Assembly: GCF_900129635.1 (NCBI RefSeq)
Contig: NZ_FSRB01000002.1
Location: 2,198,727 to 2,262,726 of the forward strand
Source: Singulisphaera sp. GP187
GTDB lineage: Bacteria > Planctomycetota > Planctomycetia > Isosphaerales > Isosphaeraceae
Reading direction: 5' to 3'
Length of the DNA stretch: 64,000 bases
Shown: one piece after another, positions 9,273 through 18,737 of the stretch
Position numbering within the stretch: the stretch's first letter is position 1
Layout: every line of letters starts with the position of its first letter
The notes under the pieces: model-generated
What the model was told of the DNA's origin: nothing
The model's input: the letters and a program-made list of their open reading frames with translations, nothing else
The model's database searches: none
Made by a program: the position numbers and the translations under genes

Positions 9273-9489
9273 GCGGGGACACGTGGGCCAAGCCCTGGCA
9301 AACCGCATGACAAATCAATGAAAACGTATAAATATTACGACTTCACGTTCTGGCTTCTGGCGGATCCCAACGTTCTCCGGGATGCACGCCCGTGCGACCT
9401 GAGCCTCTGACTCGATTCCTTGGGTAATCCCTGCGAGCACGATTGTCGCTCCGCACGAATCCGTTGAGGATTCCATTGAGGGTCATGCA

Positions 9490-10692
9490 ATGAACCCGGT
9501 GAAGCCGCGCGTCCTCGTGATCGCCACCATGTTCCCGAATCCGGCCCTGCCGAACTTTGGGATCTTCGTCGCTCGTCGTCTCCGCGCTGCTGCCGAATTT
9601 GCCGACCTGGAGATTCTTTCTCCGGTGCCGTGGTTCCCTTTCGGGACTTGCCTCAAGCGCTATCGTCATCGCGAGCACATTCCTGTTCGATCCGAGATGT
9701 TCGGCTTGAAGGTTCATTACCCGCGCTTTCTTTCCATACCTCGGTATTTCAAACCGTTTGATGGAATCTTCCTGGCCGCTTCGATTTGGTGGGCGACCCG
9801 CCGGTCGAAGTTCGACCTGATTGATGCCCAATTGGCATTTCCCGAGGGTTGGGCAGCACGGCTTCTCGCCAAGCTCCGGAGAGTTCCGTTCTGCATCACG
9901 GTCCGGGGCCATGATGTGAACCACCTCCCGGCATTCCCGGTGCGCGGCCAGCAGGTACGATACGCCTTGAGCGGGGCGAGTCGCGTCATGTCGGTTGCGG
10001 AAGCCCTGCGGCAGTGCGTTCTCTCGCTGGGGTGCCCCGAGGACAGGACCGAGACCATCCCTAACGGTGTGGATCTGAAAACATTCCGACCGGTGCCAAG
10101 AGAGGTCGCGTGCCAGTTCCTGAAGCTAGATCCGGACAAACACTACCTCGTCTCCGTGGGACATCTGGTCGAGCGGAAGGGGCATCATGTTCTGATCGAA
10201 GCCCTCGCACTTCTCAAGGAGCGGCACCGACCCGTTCCCACACTCGCGATCATCGGGGCCGCGAGCGAGGAAGGCGATATCTCGCAGCACTTGCGGGAGC
10301 TGATCGCAAAACATGGCCTCGAAGCGGAAGTCATCTTGGTGGGCGAGCAGTCGCCGGACAAACTTCCGTTTTGGTATAGCGCGGCGGATGCGCTCTGCCT
10401 CGCTTCCAGCAAAGAGGGGTGGGCCAACGTGCTCCTCGAGTCCCTTGCGTGCGGTACTCCGGTCATCGGTACCCGCGTCTGGGGTACCCCGGAGGTGATC
10501 TGCAACGAGTCGCTCGGCATCCTCGTCACGCGGGATGCGAAGAGCTTTGCTTTGGCCTTCGAGCAGCTCCGGGAGCGGCCATTTCTGAAAGACGAGCTGA
10601 TCCGGCACGCCTCGGGATACTCATGGGAGCAGGCCGGCAGGAAACTCGCCGCGAACTACCAGTTGGCGCTCGGTGTCGTCGCGCGCGGTTGA
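9490..10692 (+). CDS. Glycosyltransferase family 4
   Basis: 400 residues. The N-terminal half has VLVIATMFPNPALPNFGIFV, the usual opening of GT4 proteins that work on EPS, and CITVRGHDVNHLPAFP. The C-terminal half has ETIPNGVDLKTF, LVSVGHLVERKGHHVLIEAL and the E-x7-E motif EGWANVLLESLACGTPVIGT. A 217-base spacer separates it from the preceding gene; that spacer includes an AT-rich patch (9307-9336), so it may have its own promoter. A small hairpin follows the stop. It is likely one of the four GT-B enzymes that build the EPS repeat in this cluster; donor and linkage are not deducible. Confidence 0.9.
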   Translation: MNPVKPRVLVIATMFPNPALPNFGIFVARRLRAAAEFADLEILSPVPWFPFGTCLKRYRHREHIPVRSEMFGLKVHYPRFLSIPRYFKPFDGIFLAASIWWATRRSKFDLIDAQLAFPEGWAARLLAKLRRVPFCITVRGHDVNHLPAFPVRGQQVRYALSGASRVMSVAEALRQCVLSLGCPEDRTETIPNGVDLKTFRPVPREVACQFLKLDPDKHYLVSVGHLVERKGHHVLIEALALLKERHRPVPTLAIIGAASEEGDISQHLRELIAKHGLEAEVILVGEQSPDKLPFWYSAADALCLASSKEGWANVLLESLACGTPVIGTRVWGTPEVICNESLGILVTRDAKSFALAFEQLRERPFLKDELIRHASGYSWEQAGRKLAANYQLALGVVARG

Positions 10693-10731
10693 TCCTCGAG
10701 TTGCTGAGGTTCGGGGGATTGCACCGCTGGG

Positions 10732-10750
10732 TGATGCGAATCTCGCATCA
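10732..10750 (+). terminator. Short hairpin after the glycosyltransferase gene
   Basis: TGATGCGA and TCGCATCA form an 8-bp perfect stem with a 3-base loop, 40 bases after the stop codon at 10692. There is no T-tract, so it could be a weak or Rho-assisted terminator, or an mRNA-stabilising hairpin inside the operon. Confidence 0.4.
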
Positions 10751-10930
10751 GCGGAGCCCGTTGTTGCGCGGTGCGTTTTGTCGATTTCGAAGTCTGAGAA
10801 ATTCATACGGAGACTCATGTGAGAGTTCATTGCAATCATGTTCGTGTCCGCTGTTTGGCCTTTCCGGCACGCTGTCCTCGACTCGTCTCGGGCGCCCTCC
10901 CGAAACCCTTCCTCAAAGCGCGAGCCGATC

Positions 10931-11995
10931 ATGAACCATGGATCAATCAGCCGGCGAGGATTCTTGGAACGATCACTGAGTTTGGCAGTGACACCGGCCC
11001 TCATGCTTGCTCCACGCCCGGCGAGGGAGCTACCGCCAATCCCGCAACTCGGCCGCTGGTGGGCCGAGATGATCAAATTCGGCAAGACCCACGCAGCGAA
11101 CCTGAAGGAGTCGAAGGGGCCGTTCGACCCACTGCTCGGCGCGACTTATTACGACGCGCAGCGGGTCTTTCTCCAGATCGCCGAGTTCTCCGCCGATCGC
11201 TCCTGGCTGGCGGCCGCCGACCATGCCATGGCTATCTATCGCGACCGCTACGTCCTTGAAAACGACGGGAAAGTGCCCGGCTACTGGATCTTTCCCCACG
11301 GCTTGGCGCTTCACTACCGGCGCACGAAAGATCCGAAGTCTCGCGAAGCCCTCCGCTGCCTGTCGCGCAACGCGGCCTTCGCCGCCGACTCCACGCCCGC
11401 CGGCTGGACCAAGGACGTCATCACGAGCCGCGAGGTGGCCTACAACATCCACAATTTGATGAAGGCCGAGGAGGTCGGCGAACCGCCTCGACCTCGTCTG
11501 CCGCTGCTCGTGGATCAGGCATTGGGGCACATCGACCAGTGGTTCATCTCCCGGACGGCCCCGTATCACAAGCCGTTTATGTTTGGACTGACCGCCGAAG
11601 CCTTGATCGCCTATCACGCGAAGACCGGGGACAAGCGGATTCCCGAGGCGATCCGAATCGGGGCGGAGTGGCTCTGGAAGAACACCTGGATCCCCAAAGG
11701 GCGGGCATTCAAGTATGTCGATCGTGTGGTCTCAGGCGAGGGAGGGCCTGACCCTGCTCCCGACTTGAACCTCCTGATCGCACCGGTTTACGCCTGGCTT
11801 TATCGACGGACCGGCGAAGTTCAGCACCGGGATCGAGCCGACGCGATTTTCGCGGGTGGGGTCGAGCAGTCCTGGCTCGGCGGCGGCAAGCAATTCAATC
11901 AGAACTACCGATGGAGTTTTGACTACGTCTTGTGGCGTCATGAGGGCGACCTGACCCACGATCCGAGCCGGACTCGGAGTGAAAAGAAGGGATAA
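10931..11995 (+). CDS. Tat-exported protein of unknown family, likely EPS-active (alpha/alpha-barrel-like)
   Basis: 354 residues from the ATG at 10931. The N-terminus SRRGFLERSLSLAVTPALML has the twin-arginine motif followed by a hydrophobic stretch, so the protein is probably exported folded. The frame is open upstream to 10838, but that part would bury the signal. The mature part is related along its whole length to the C-terminal ~340 residues of the giant PKD protein encoded at 14052-18737. Shared blocks include LGATYYD.xRVFxQIA, SWLxAx...IYRDxYVL, VPGYWxF..GLAxxYR, REVAYxxxxL, APDLNLLIAP, DRxDxIFAGGV and KQFxQNYRWSFxYVxWR. The helical repeat look suggests an (alpha/alpha) barrel, common in polysaccharide lyases and hydrolases. 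Catalytic residues are not known; function is inferred from location between EPS genes. Confidence 0.8.
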   Translation: MNHGSISRRGFLERSLSLAVTPALMLAPRPARELPPIPQLGRWWAEMIKFGKTHAANLKESKGPFDPLLGATYYDAQRVFLQIAEFSADRSWLAAADHAMAIYRDRYVLENDGKVPGYWIFPHGLALHYRRTKDPKSREALRCLSRNAAFAADSTPAGWTKDVITSREVAYNIHNLMKAEEVGEPPRPRLPLLVDQALGHIDQWFISRTAPYHKPFMFGLTAEALIAYHAKTGDKRIPEAIRIGAEWLWKNTWIPKGRAFKYVDRVVSGEGGPDPAPDLNLLIAPVYAWLYRRTGEVQHRDRADAIFAGGVEQSWLGGGKQFNQNYRWSFDYVLWRHEGDLTHDPSRTRSEKKG

Positions 11996-11999
11996 GACA

Positions 12000-13166
12000 G
12001 TGCTTGAAATCACTTTCTGGGCGTGCGTCGCATGCATCGCCTATCCCTACGTGATCTATCCCCTCGTTCTGGCGGCCCTCGCCCGGCGAGGGAAAGGGCT
12101 GGTCCGCGACGAGGGAGAGAACTGGCCCTCGGTCTCGGTGGTCATGGCCGCGCGCAACGAGGCGGCCTCGATCGGGCGCCGGGTTCGCGAGTTTGCCGCC
12201 ATGATCGCCTCATCGGGGCTGCGCGGAGAGGTGATCGTGGTCTCCGACGGGTCGACTGACGAGACGGCGAATGCCGCGCGGTTGGCTGGGGGCGAACTGG
12301 TACGCGTTCTCGAGCTGGCAGACAACGTGGGTAAGTCTGCGGCACTGAGCGCCGGTTGCGCCGCGGCCTCGCATGAGATTCTGGTCCTGGCCGACACCCG
12401 GCAGTCGTGGGCCTCGGACGCGCTGAAACGGCTGTTGGAGAATCTCGGCGATCCGTCCGTCGGCGGTGTCGGTGGCCACCTGATCCTGGAAACGGACCAG
12501 GGTGCCCTGGCCGGCGTGGGGGTGTATTGGCGGTTCGAGAAATGGTTGCGCCGTACCGAGAGCCGGCTCCATTCGAGCATCGGCCTGACCGGAGCCATCT
12601 GTGCCGTTCGCCGCGAGCTGTTCCGGCCGATTCCGCGGGGGATCCTGCTGGACGACGTCTACTGGCCCTTGCAGGTGGTGATGCAGGGCTATCGCGTCGT
12701 CCAGGATGACCGCGCATTGGCCTACGATCGCCTACCCGACCGGGTCCGCGACGAGTTCCGCCGCAAAGTTCGGACGCTCAGCGGCAACTACCAACTTCTC
12801 GTCCGGCTCCCCGCGGTCCTGCTCCCCTGGCGAAACCCGATCTGGTGGCAGTTCGTCTCGCACAAGTTGGCCCGGCTCCTCGTGCCCTGGGCGTTGTTGG
12901 GGGCCTTCGGCATTGCGGCGGCGCTGGGGGGATCGTTGTACCATGCCCTGTTCTTGATCCAGGTCGTCGCCTACCTCGGTGGATTGACGGGCGTGTTCGG
13001 CTTCGGGACACGGATTCGGGCGATCTCGGTCTCGGCTTCGTTCTTGATTCTCAACGCCGCCGCCTGGATGGCGTTCTGGGTCTGGTTCTCAGGTCGGGCG
13101 ACGCAGTCCTGGGGTAAGGTGGCGTACGAAGTTCCCGGCGTCGATTTCGTGGAGCGAGTGGAATGA
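12000..13166 (+). CDS. Membrane glycosyltransferase family 2
   Basis: 388 residues from a GTG at 12000. An ATG lies at 11979 in the same frame, but AAGAAGGGA at 11984-11992 is a well-spaced ribosome site for the GTG, and the ATG would give a charged leader before the first membrane segment. The N-terminus is a hydrophobic helix (FWACVACIAYPYVIYPLVLAAL). The GT-A core has VSVVMAARNEAASIG, VIVVSDGSTDET and the LADTR donor/metal site, then a QRHKVRTL-like block RRKVRTLSGNYQLL. Three further hydrophobic helices end the protein. This architecture fits processive or lipid-linked GT2 enzymes that act at the membrane. It overlaps the following methyltransferase by 4 bases. Confidence 0.88.
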   Translation: MLEITFWACVACIAYPYVIYPLVLAALARRGKGLVRDEGENWPSVSVVMAARNEAASIGRRVREFAAMIASSGLRGEVIVVSDGSTDETANAARLAGGELVRVLELADNVGKSAALSAGCAAASHEILVLADTRQSWASDALKRLLENLGDPSVGGVGGHLILETDQGALAGVGVYWRFEKWLRRTESRLHSSIGLTGAICAVRRELFRPIPRGILLDDVYWPLQVVMQGYRVVQDDRALAYDRLPDRVRDEFRRKVRTLSGNYQLLVRLPAVLLPWRNPIWWQFVSHKLARLLVPWALLGAFGIAAALGGSLYHALFLIQVVAYLGGLTGVFGFGTRIRAISVSASFLILNAAAWMAFWVWFSGRATQSWGKVAYEVPGVDFVERVE

Positions 13167-13909
13167 ATACCGAACTCACGGATCTCTCCGCGGCGTGGGC
13201 TCCCTATCTTCAGCGCTACCGCGAGGGTGAATGGCGTGACCGGATCTTCCGGGATTTGCTCGCCGACGATGCTCGGCGCATGGGCTCTGGTTCGACGATT
13301 CTCGACATCGGCTGTGGACGCGGCCTTGATGGTAGCGTGCTCTTGCAGCGGTCGATCGCCGAACTGGCGGACCATTACATCGGGATCGAACCGGATCCGG
13401 AGATCCCGCTCGCCGATTACTTCGACGAGACCCACCACGCCTTGTTCGAATCCGCCCCGATCCGGCCGGGCTCGATCGACCTGGCGTTCGCGGTGATGGT
13501 GCTGGAGCACCTGCCGACTCCACAATGCTTCTGGGATAAGCTCTGGGAATCCTTACGCGAAGGCGGCGTTTTCTGGGCCATGACCGTCGACGGCCGCCAT
13601 TCGTTCGCCCAAGCCTCGCGGTGGGCCGATCGCTGCCGGCTCAAGTCGTGGTACCTCAACCGGCTCCACGGCCAGCGAGGGAGCGAGCGGTACGAGGACT
13701 ATCCCGTCTACTACCGGACGAACACCCCTGACCAAGTCCGTCGCTTTGCCGGCAAGTTCCAGTCCGTGGATTGTGTCAACCTCTCACGGGTTGGCCAGTG
13801 GAGCAGTTACCTGCCACGGCCCTTGCGCCCACTGGCAGACTTCGGGGATCGCCTCGCAATCCGGAATTCACGGCCGGGGACCTTGCTGATCATTCGTGCC
13901 GTGAAATAA
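13163..13909 (+). CDS. Class I SAM-dependent methyltransferase
   Basis: 248 residues; the ATG overlaps the stop of the GT2 gene (ATGA), showing translational coupling. Motif I is TILDIGCGRGLDGS (residues 45-58), the acidic residue at the end of strand 2 is in YIGIEPDPE, and motif post-III is LAFAVMVLEHLP. No membrane segments. Such enzymes in EPS clusters O-methylate a sugar, often to cap chain growth, and coupling to a GT2 fits that idea, but substrate is inferred. It is the last gene of the first EPS cluster. Confidence 0.87.
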   Translation: MNTELTDLSAAWAPYLQRYREGEWRDRIFRDLLADDARRMGSGSTILDIGCGRGLDGSVLLQRSIAELADHYIGIEPDPEIPLADYFDETHHALFESAPIRPGSIDLAFAVMVLEHLPTPQCFWDKLWESLREGGVFWAMTVDGRHSFAQASRWADRCRLKSWYLNRLHGQRGSERYEDYPVYYRTNTPDQVRRFAGKFQSVDCVNLSRVGQWSSYLPRPLRPLADFGDRLAIRNSRPGTLLIIRAVK

Positions 13910-13966
13910 ACAAAAACTGGAGTGTGGTTAATGCGGATGCAAGCTTCGGAGCTCAGCAGGTGAACG

Positions 13967-13999
13967 CGACGAGGCAAGGACCTTGTCCTTGCCTCGTCG
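13967..13999. terminator. Bidirectional hairpin between convergent genes
   Basis: CGACGAGGCAAGGA (13967-13980) pairs perfectly with TCCTTGCCTCGTCG (13986-13999), a 14-bp stem with a 5-base loop. It lies between the methyltransferase stop (13909, plus) and the end of the PKD giant (14052, minus). No long T-tract follows on either strand, but the stem strength and position make it a likely two-way terminator. Confidence 0.75.
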
Positions 14000-14051
14000 G
14001 AACCTTACGGTCTGTCATCCGGTTTCCCGGCTGGCTTCTCGGTGAAGACGG

Positions 14052-17000
14052 TTAGTTGCCGAGCGTCGGTTGGGTTCTCCACTGGACGTAGGAGAAGCTC
14101 CAGCGATAGTTCTGGTCGAACTGCTTTGCTCCTTGGAGGTAGGCCTGATCGACTCCACCCGCGAAGATCTGGTCGCCACGATCCCGGAAGGTCGTGTCGC
14201 CCGTCTGGTGATAGACCCATCCGAAGGCCGGGGCGATCAGCAGATTCAGGTCGGGAGCCGCTTCAAGGCCGTTCGTGTCGTCGTTGGTCGGGCCGTTCGC
14301 ATAAGAGAAGGCGCGGGACGAAGGAAGCCAGGTCTTGGCCCAGATCCAATTCAGGGCGGTGCGAACGGCCGGAAGCACGCGGGTATCGCCCGTCACGGCT
14401 TGGTACTGAATCAATGCCTCGCATGTCAGTGCGACCATGAACGGTTTGACCCACGAGGCGGTTTGGGAGACGGTAAACTGATCCAGGTGTGAAAGAGCCT
14501 GGTTTGCCAGCAAGTCCGTCCGGGCGCGATGCGGCCCGCCGATCGATTCGGCGTCCAAATTCGCCATGAGGCTGTACGCCACTTCCCGACTCATCTCCCA
14601 TGAGGACGTGCTGCTCGCCGGGACTCCATCGTTGCCGTACATGCTCGTTGCCAATTGCATGACGGCGTTGCGGGAGGCGGCGCTACCGGTGAGGCGGTAG
14701 TTCGTCGCGAGACCATTCGTGAAATTCCAGTAGCCCGGAACGCTGCCATTGGCCGGCAGAACATAGCCGTCCCGGTAGATCCTCATGGAGTCATTGACCG
14801 CGGTCAGCCACGACGAGTCACCGGTGTAGTTCGCGATCTGGTAGAACACCCGGGCGGAGTCGTAGTAAGTCGCGCCGAGGGCCGCATCGCCGGTGGCCGT
14901 ATGGAGCTCGTTGGCGGCGATCCGACCATACGTGATCATTTGCGACTGCCACTTGACCACCGCATTGTCGAAGAGGGCCGACCCCGTGGGCGGTGTCGTC
15001 GTTCCGCCACCCGACGCAGTCACGGTCACTGCCACCGTGGACGCGGAACTGATCCCGCCATCCTTGTCGGACACGGTCAAGCTCGCCGTGAAGGTCCCCG
15101 CCGTTGCGTAGACGTGGGTCGGGCTCGTCAGGCCCTTGCCGCTCACGTCGGCCGTGCCGTCGCCGAACCTCCATGTGTAGGTGAGACCGGCCGCGATATC
15201 CGCCGGACTCGGATCGGTGGCCGAACCCTTGAATGTCACGGACTGACCCGCGGTGCTCGTGTAGGGGCCGCCCACGCTAGCGGTCGGGGCAACGTTGGCG
15301 ACGGTGATGGTGGCCGTCGAGAGCGCGATCACGCCGGCGGAATCGGTGACGCGGAGTCTGACGGTATAGGTGCCGTTATCCGGGAATGTGGTGGAGACGT
15401 TTTGTCCGGCCGTCGTGTAGGTCCCGTTGTTGGCCAGGTCCCAGGCGTAGGTGTAGGTCCCGGTTCCGCCCGTGGCCGTAGCCTTGAGGGCGATCGCGGA
15501 GCCTTCATTGCCGGTGTACGTCCCACCCGAGGAGGCGACGAGCGGCGGTGCGACCGGCGGTGCGATCGTGATGGTGGTGGAAACGCTCGAGCTGGTGGCG
15601 TTGTCCTTGTCGGTGGCGGTGACGAGGACCGTATAGGTACCCGCCGCGGCGTAGACGTGGCTGGGACTGGTCAGGTTCTTGCCGGAGACATTGGCGGTGC
15701 CATCGCCGAAGGACCAGGTGTAGGTGAACCCGGCGGCGGTATCGACCGAGCTGGGGTCGGTGGCCGAGCCCTTGAGCGTCACGGCCTGTCCCGCCGTGCC
15801 GGTGTACGGTCCGCCCACGGTCGCGGTCGGGGCAACGTTGGCGACGGTGATGGTGGCCGTCGAGAGCGCGACCACGCCGGCGGAATCGGTGACGCGGAGT
15901 CCGACGATGTAGGTGCCGTTATCCTGGAAGGTGGATGAGACGTTCTGGCCGGCGGTTTCGTAGGTCCCGTTGTTGTCCAGGTCCCAGGCGAAGGTGTAGG
16001 TCCCGGTTCCGCCCGTGGCCGTAGCCTTGAGGGCGATCGCGGAGCCTTCATTGCCGGTGTACGTTCCATTCGTGGAGGCGACAAGCGGCGGTGCGACCGG
16101 CGGTGCGATCGTGATGGTGGTGGTAACGCTCGAGCTGGTGGCGTTGTCCTTGTCGGTGGCGGTGACGAGGACCGTGTAGGTCCCGGCCGCGGCGTAGACG
16201 TGGCTGGGGCTGGTCAGGTTCTTGCCGGAGACATTGGCGGTGCCATCGCCGAAGGACCAGGTGTAGGTGAACCCGGCGGCGGTATCGACCGAGCTGGGGT
16301 CGGTGGCCGAGCCCTTGAGCGTCACGGCCTGTCCCGCCGTGCCGGTGTACGGTCCGCCCACGGTCGCGGTCGGGGCAACGTTGGCGACGGTGATGGTGGC
16401 TGTCGAGAGCGCGACCACGCCGGCGGAATCGGTGACGCGGAGTCCGACGATGTAGGTGCCGTTATCTGGGAATGTGGCCGAGACGTTCTGTCCAGCGGTC
16501 GCGTAGGTCCCGTTGTTGGTCAAGTCCCAGGCGTAGGTGTAGGTCCCGGTACCACCCGTGGCTGTTGCATTGAGTACGGTCGGGGAGCCTTCCTTGCCGG
16601 TGTACGTCCCCCCCGTGGAAGCGACGAGCGGCGGTGCGGCGATGGTTACTGTGGCGGTCGAGGGCGCGCTGGTGGCATTGTCCTTGTCGGTTGCGGTGAC
16701 AGTGACCGTGTAGGTTCCCGGCGCTGCATACATATGGCTCGGGGTCGAGAGATCCTTCTGGGTGATACTGGGCGAGCCATCGCCGAAGTTCCAGGTGTAG
16801 GTGAACCCGGCCGCAGTGTCGACCGGGCTTGGATCAGAGGCCGGGTCGTTGAATGCGACGGACTGCCCTGCCGTGCCCGTGTAGGGTCCGCCCGCCGTTG
16901 CGGTCGGGGCGACGTTGGCGACGGTGATGGTGGCCGTCGAGAGCGCGACCACGCCGGCGGAATCGGTGACGCGGAGTCCGACGATGTAGGTGCCGTTGTC

Positions 17001-18737
17001 CGGGAATGTGGTGGAGACGTTCTGGCCAACCGTCGTGTAGGTCCCGTTGTTGGCCAGGTCCCAGGCGTAGGTGTAGGTCCCGGTACCACCCGTGGCCGTA
17101 CCCTTGAGTGCGATCGGGGAGCCTTCATCGCCGGTGTACGTCCCCCCCGTGGAAGCGACGAGCGGCGGTGCGACCGGTGGTGCGATCGTGATGGTGGTGG
17201 AAACGCTCGAGCTGGTGGCGTTGTCCTTGTCGGTGGCGGTGACGAGGACCGTGTAGGTCCCCGCCGCGGCGTAGACGTGGCTGGGGCTGGTCAGGTTCTT
17301 GCCGGAGACATTGGCAGTGCCATCGCCGAAGGACCAGGTGTAGGTGAACCCGGCGGCGGTGTCGACCGAGCTGGGGTCGGTGGCCGAGCCCTTGAGCGTC
17401 ACGGCCTGTCCCGCCGTGCCGGTGTACGGTCCGCCCACGGTCGCGGTCGGGGCGACGTTGGCGACAGTGATGGTGGCTTTCGAGAGCGCGATCACGCCGG
17501 CAGAATCGGTGACGCGGAGCCCGACGATATAGGTGCCGTTATCTGGGAATGTGGCCGAGACGTTCTGTCCAGCGGTCGCGTAGGTCCCGTTGTTGGTCAA
17601 GTCCCAGGCGTAGGTGTAGGTCCCGGTTCCACCCGTGGCCGTTGCCTTGAGTGCGATCGCGGAGCCTTCATTGCCGGTGTACGTTCCATTCGTGGAGGCG
17701 ACGAGCGGCGGTGCGACTGGCGGTGCGATCGTGATGGTGGTGGAAACGACGGAGCTGGTGGCCTTGTCCTTGTCGGTCGCGGTGACGAGGACCGTGTAGG
17801 TTCCCGCCGCTGCGTACACGTGACTCGGGCTCGTCAGACCCAGTCCGCTGGCTTGCGCCGAGCCGTCACCAAAGTTCCAGGTGTAGGTGAATCCGGCGGC
17901 GGTGTCGACCGAGCTGGGGTCGGTGGCCGAGCCCTTGAGCGTCACGGCCTGTCCCGCCGTGCCGGTGTAGGGTCCGCCCACGGTCGCGGTCGGGGCGACG
18001 TTGGCGACGGTGATGGTGGCTTTCGAGAGCGCGATCACGCCGGCGGAATCGGTGACGCGGAGTCCGACGATATAGGTGCCGTTATCCGGGAAGGTGGTCG
18101 AGATGTTCTGCCCGGCCGTCACGTAGTTGCCGTTGTTTGCCAGGTCCCAGGCGTAGGTGTACTTGCCCGTTCCGCCCGTGGCCGTTGCGTTGAGGGTGGT
18201 CGGGGAGCCTTCCTTGCCGGTGTACGTCCCCCCCGCGGAGGCGGTCAGCGTCGAGGAGGATGGCTTGCCGACGATCACGGTGGCGAGGGCGATGGGGCTG
18301 GTGGCTCGCTGACTGTCAGTCGCGGTGACGAGGACCGTATAGGCTCCCGGCGTAGTATACACATGGCTCGGGTTCGAGAGTCCCCACCCGCTGACTTGCG
18401 GTGTGTTGTCGCCGAAGTTCCAGGTGTAGATGAATCCGGCCGCAGTGTCGGATGGATTCGGGTCGGTGGCCGAACCATTGAACGTCAGTGCCTGGCCCGC
18501 TGCGGTTGCGTAGGGGCCACCCGCCTTTGCGGTCGGGGCGACGTTGGCCACTGCGCCTGCCCTCGAACCGAATGTGGAGCCAATCGCGCCGAGATCAAAG
18601 GAGTACGAGGAGATCCCCGAGGCCATCAACTGCCGGTCTTCCAGGGCCTCAACTCGCAATCGGAGCTTGGCCTTCGAAACTCCTTTGTCTTTGGATTTTC
18701 GGGCTCGCAGGAAACCACGCCAAGACGGGTTCATCAT
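14052..18737 (-). CDS. Giant secreted PKD-repeat protein with C-terminal EPS-locus domain
   Basis: 1,561 residues from the ATG at 18737 (a second ATG follows at 18734; GCGAGGT lies 8 bases upstream). An upstream TTG in frame is less likely. The N-terminus is basic (RARKSKDKG) and then has LRLRVEALEDRQLMASG, the LEDRxL-type motif seen at the start of many planctomycete extracellular giants. About 13 PKD-like domains follow in strict alternation: seven open with ANVAPTAxxGGPY, six with TYTGxEGS, giving a ~180-residue pair unit. The last ~340 residues are homologous to the Tat protein at 10931-11995. A PKD stalk that displays a polysaccharide-active domain on the cell surface is the most reasonable reading. 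The catalytic family is not recognised. Confidence 0.85.
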   Translation of the reverse strand: MMNPSWRGFLRARKSKDKGVSKAKLRLRVEALEDRQLMASGISSYSFDLGAIGSTFGSRAGAVANVAPTAKAGGPYATAAGQALTFNGSATDPNPSDTAAGFIYTWNFGDNTPQVSGWGLSNPSHVYTTPGAYTVLVTATDSQRATSPIALATVIVGKPSSSTLTASAGGTYTGKEGSPTTLNATATGGTGKYTYAWDLANNGNYVTAGQNISTTFPDNGTYIVGLRVTDSAGVIALSKATITVANVAPTATVGGPYTGTAGQAVTLKGSATDPSSVDTAAGFTYTWNFGDGSAQASGLGLTSPSHVYAAAGTYTVLVTATDKDKATSSVVSTTITIAPPVAPPLVASTNGTYTGNEGSAIALKATATGGTGTYTYAWDLTNNGTYATAGQNVSATFPDNGTYIVGLRVTDSAGVIALSKATITVANVAPTATVGGPYTGTAGQAVTLKGSATDPSSVDTAAGFTYTWSFGDGTANVSGKNLTSPSHVYAAAGTYTVLVTATDKDNATSSSVSTTITIAPPVAPPLVASTGGTYTGDEGSPIALKGTATGGTGTYTYAWDLANNGTYTTVGQNVSTTFPDNGTYIVGLRVTDSAGVVALSTATITVANVAPTATAGGPYTGTAGQSVAFNDPASDPSPVDTAAGFTYTWNFGDGSPSITQKDLSTPSHMYAAPGTYTVTVTATDKDNATSAPSTATVTIAAPPLVASTGGTYTGKEGSPTVLNATATGGTGTYTYAWDLTNNGTYATAGQNVSATFPDNGTYIVGLRVTDSAGVVALSTATITVANVAPTATVGGPYTGTAGQAVTLKGSATDPSSVDTAAGFTYTWSFGDGTANVSGKNLTSPSHVYAAAGTYTVLVTATDKDNATSSSVTTTITIAPPVAPPLVASTNGTYTGNEGSAIALKATATGGTGTYTFAWDLDNNGTYETAGQNVSSTFQDNGTYIVGLRVTDSAGVVALSTATITVANVAPTATVGGPYTGTAGQAVTLKGSATDPSSVDTAAGFTYTWSFGDGTANVSGKNLTSPSHVYAAAGTYTVLVTATDKDNATSSSVSTTITIAPPVAPPLVASSGGTYTGNEGSAIALKATATGGTGTYTYAWDLANNGTYTTAGQNVSTTFPDNGTYTVRLRVTDSAGVIALSTATITVANVAPTASVGGPYTSTAGQSVTFKGSATDPSPADIAAGLTYTWRFGDGTADVSGKGLTSPTHVYATAGTFTASLTVSDKDGGISSASTVAVTVTASGGGTTTPPTGSALFDNAVVKWQSQMITYGRIAANELHTATGDAALGATYYDSARVFYQIANYTGDSSWLTAVNDSMRIYRDGYVLPANGSVPGYWNFTNGLATNYRLTGSAASRNAVMQLATSMYGNDGVPASSTSSWEMSREVAYSLMANLDAESIGGPHRARTDLLANQALSHLDQFTVSQTASWVKPFMVALTCEALIQYQAVTGDTRVLPAVRTALNWIWAKTWLPSSRAFSYANGPTNDDTNGLEAAPDLNLLIAPAFGWVYHQTGDTTFRDRGDQIFAGGVDQAYLQGAKQFDQNYRWSFSYVQWRTQPTLGN
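15010..18540. repeat. Tandem PKD-coding repeats, ~540-bp period
   Basis: Within the PKD giant, DNA segments recur every ~540 bases, for example the same 60-base sequence starting near 15724, 16267 and 17344 (spacings 543 and 2 x 538.5). Copies near 15.6-16.5 kb and 17.2-17.7 kb are almost identical at synonymous positions too, so the array has been duplicated or homogenised recently. It will be prone to copy-number change and to assembly collapse. Antisense frames stay open across it because of the biased composition. Confidence 0.85.

Noticed and set aside
9273..9489. Possible sigma-54 site (GG-N10-GC) in the intergenic regions, e.g. CTGGCAAACCGCATGAC
   Set aside because: The -12 GC is missing here and in the other candidates checked by eye.
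15010..18540. Regular repeats that could suggest a CRISPR array
   Set aside because: Period ~540 bases, in-frame and coding for PKD domains; no short repeats with unique spacers and no cas genes.
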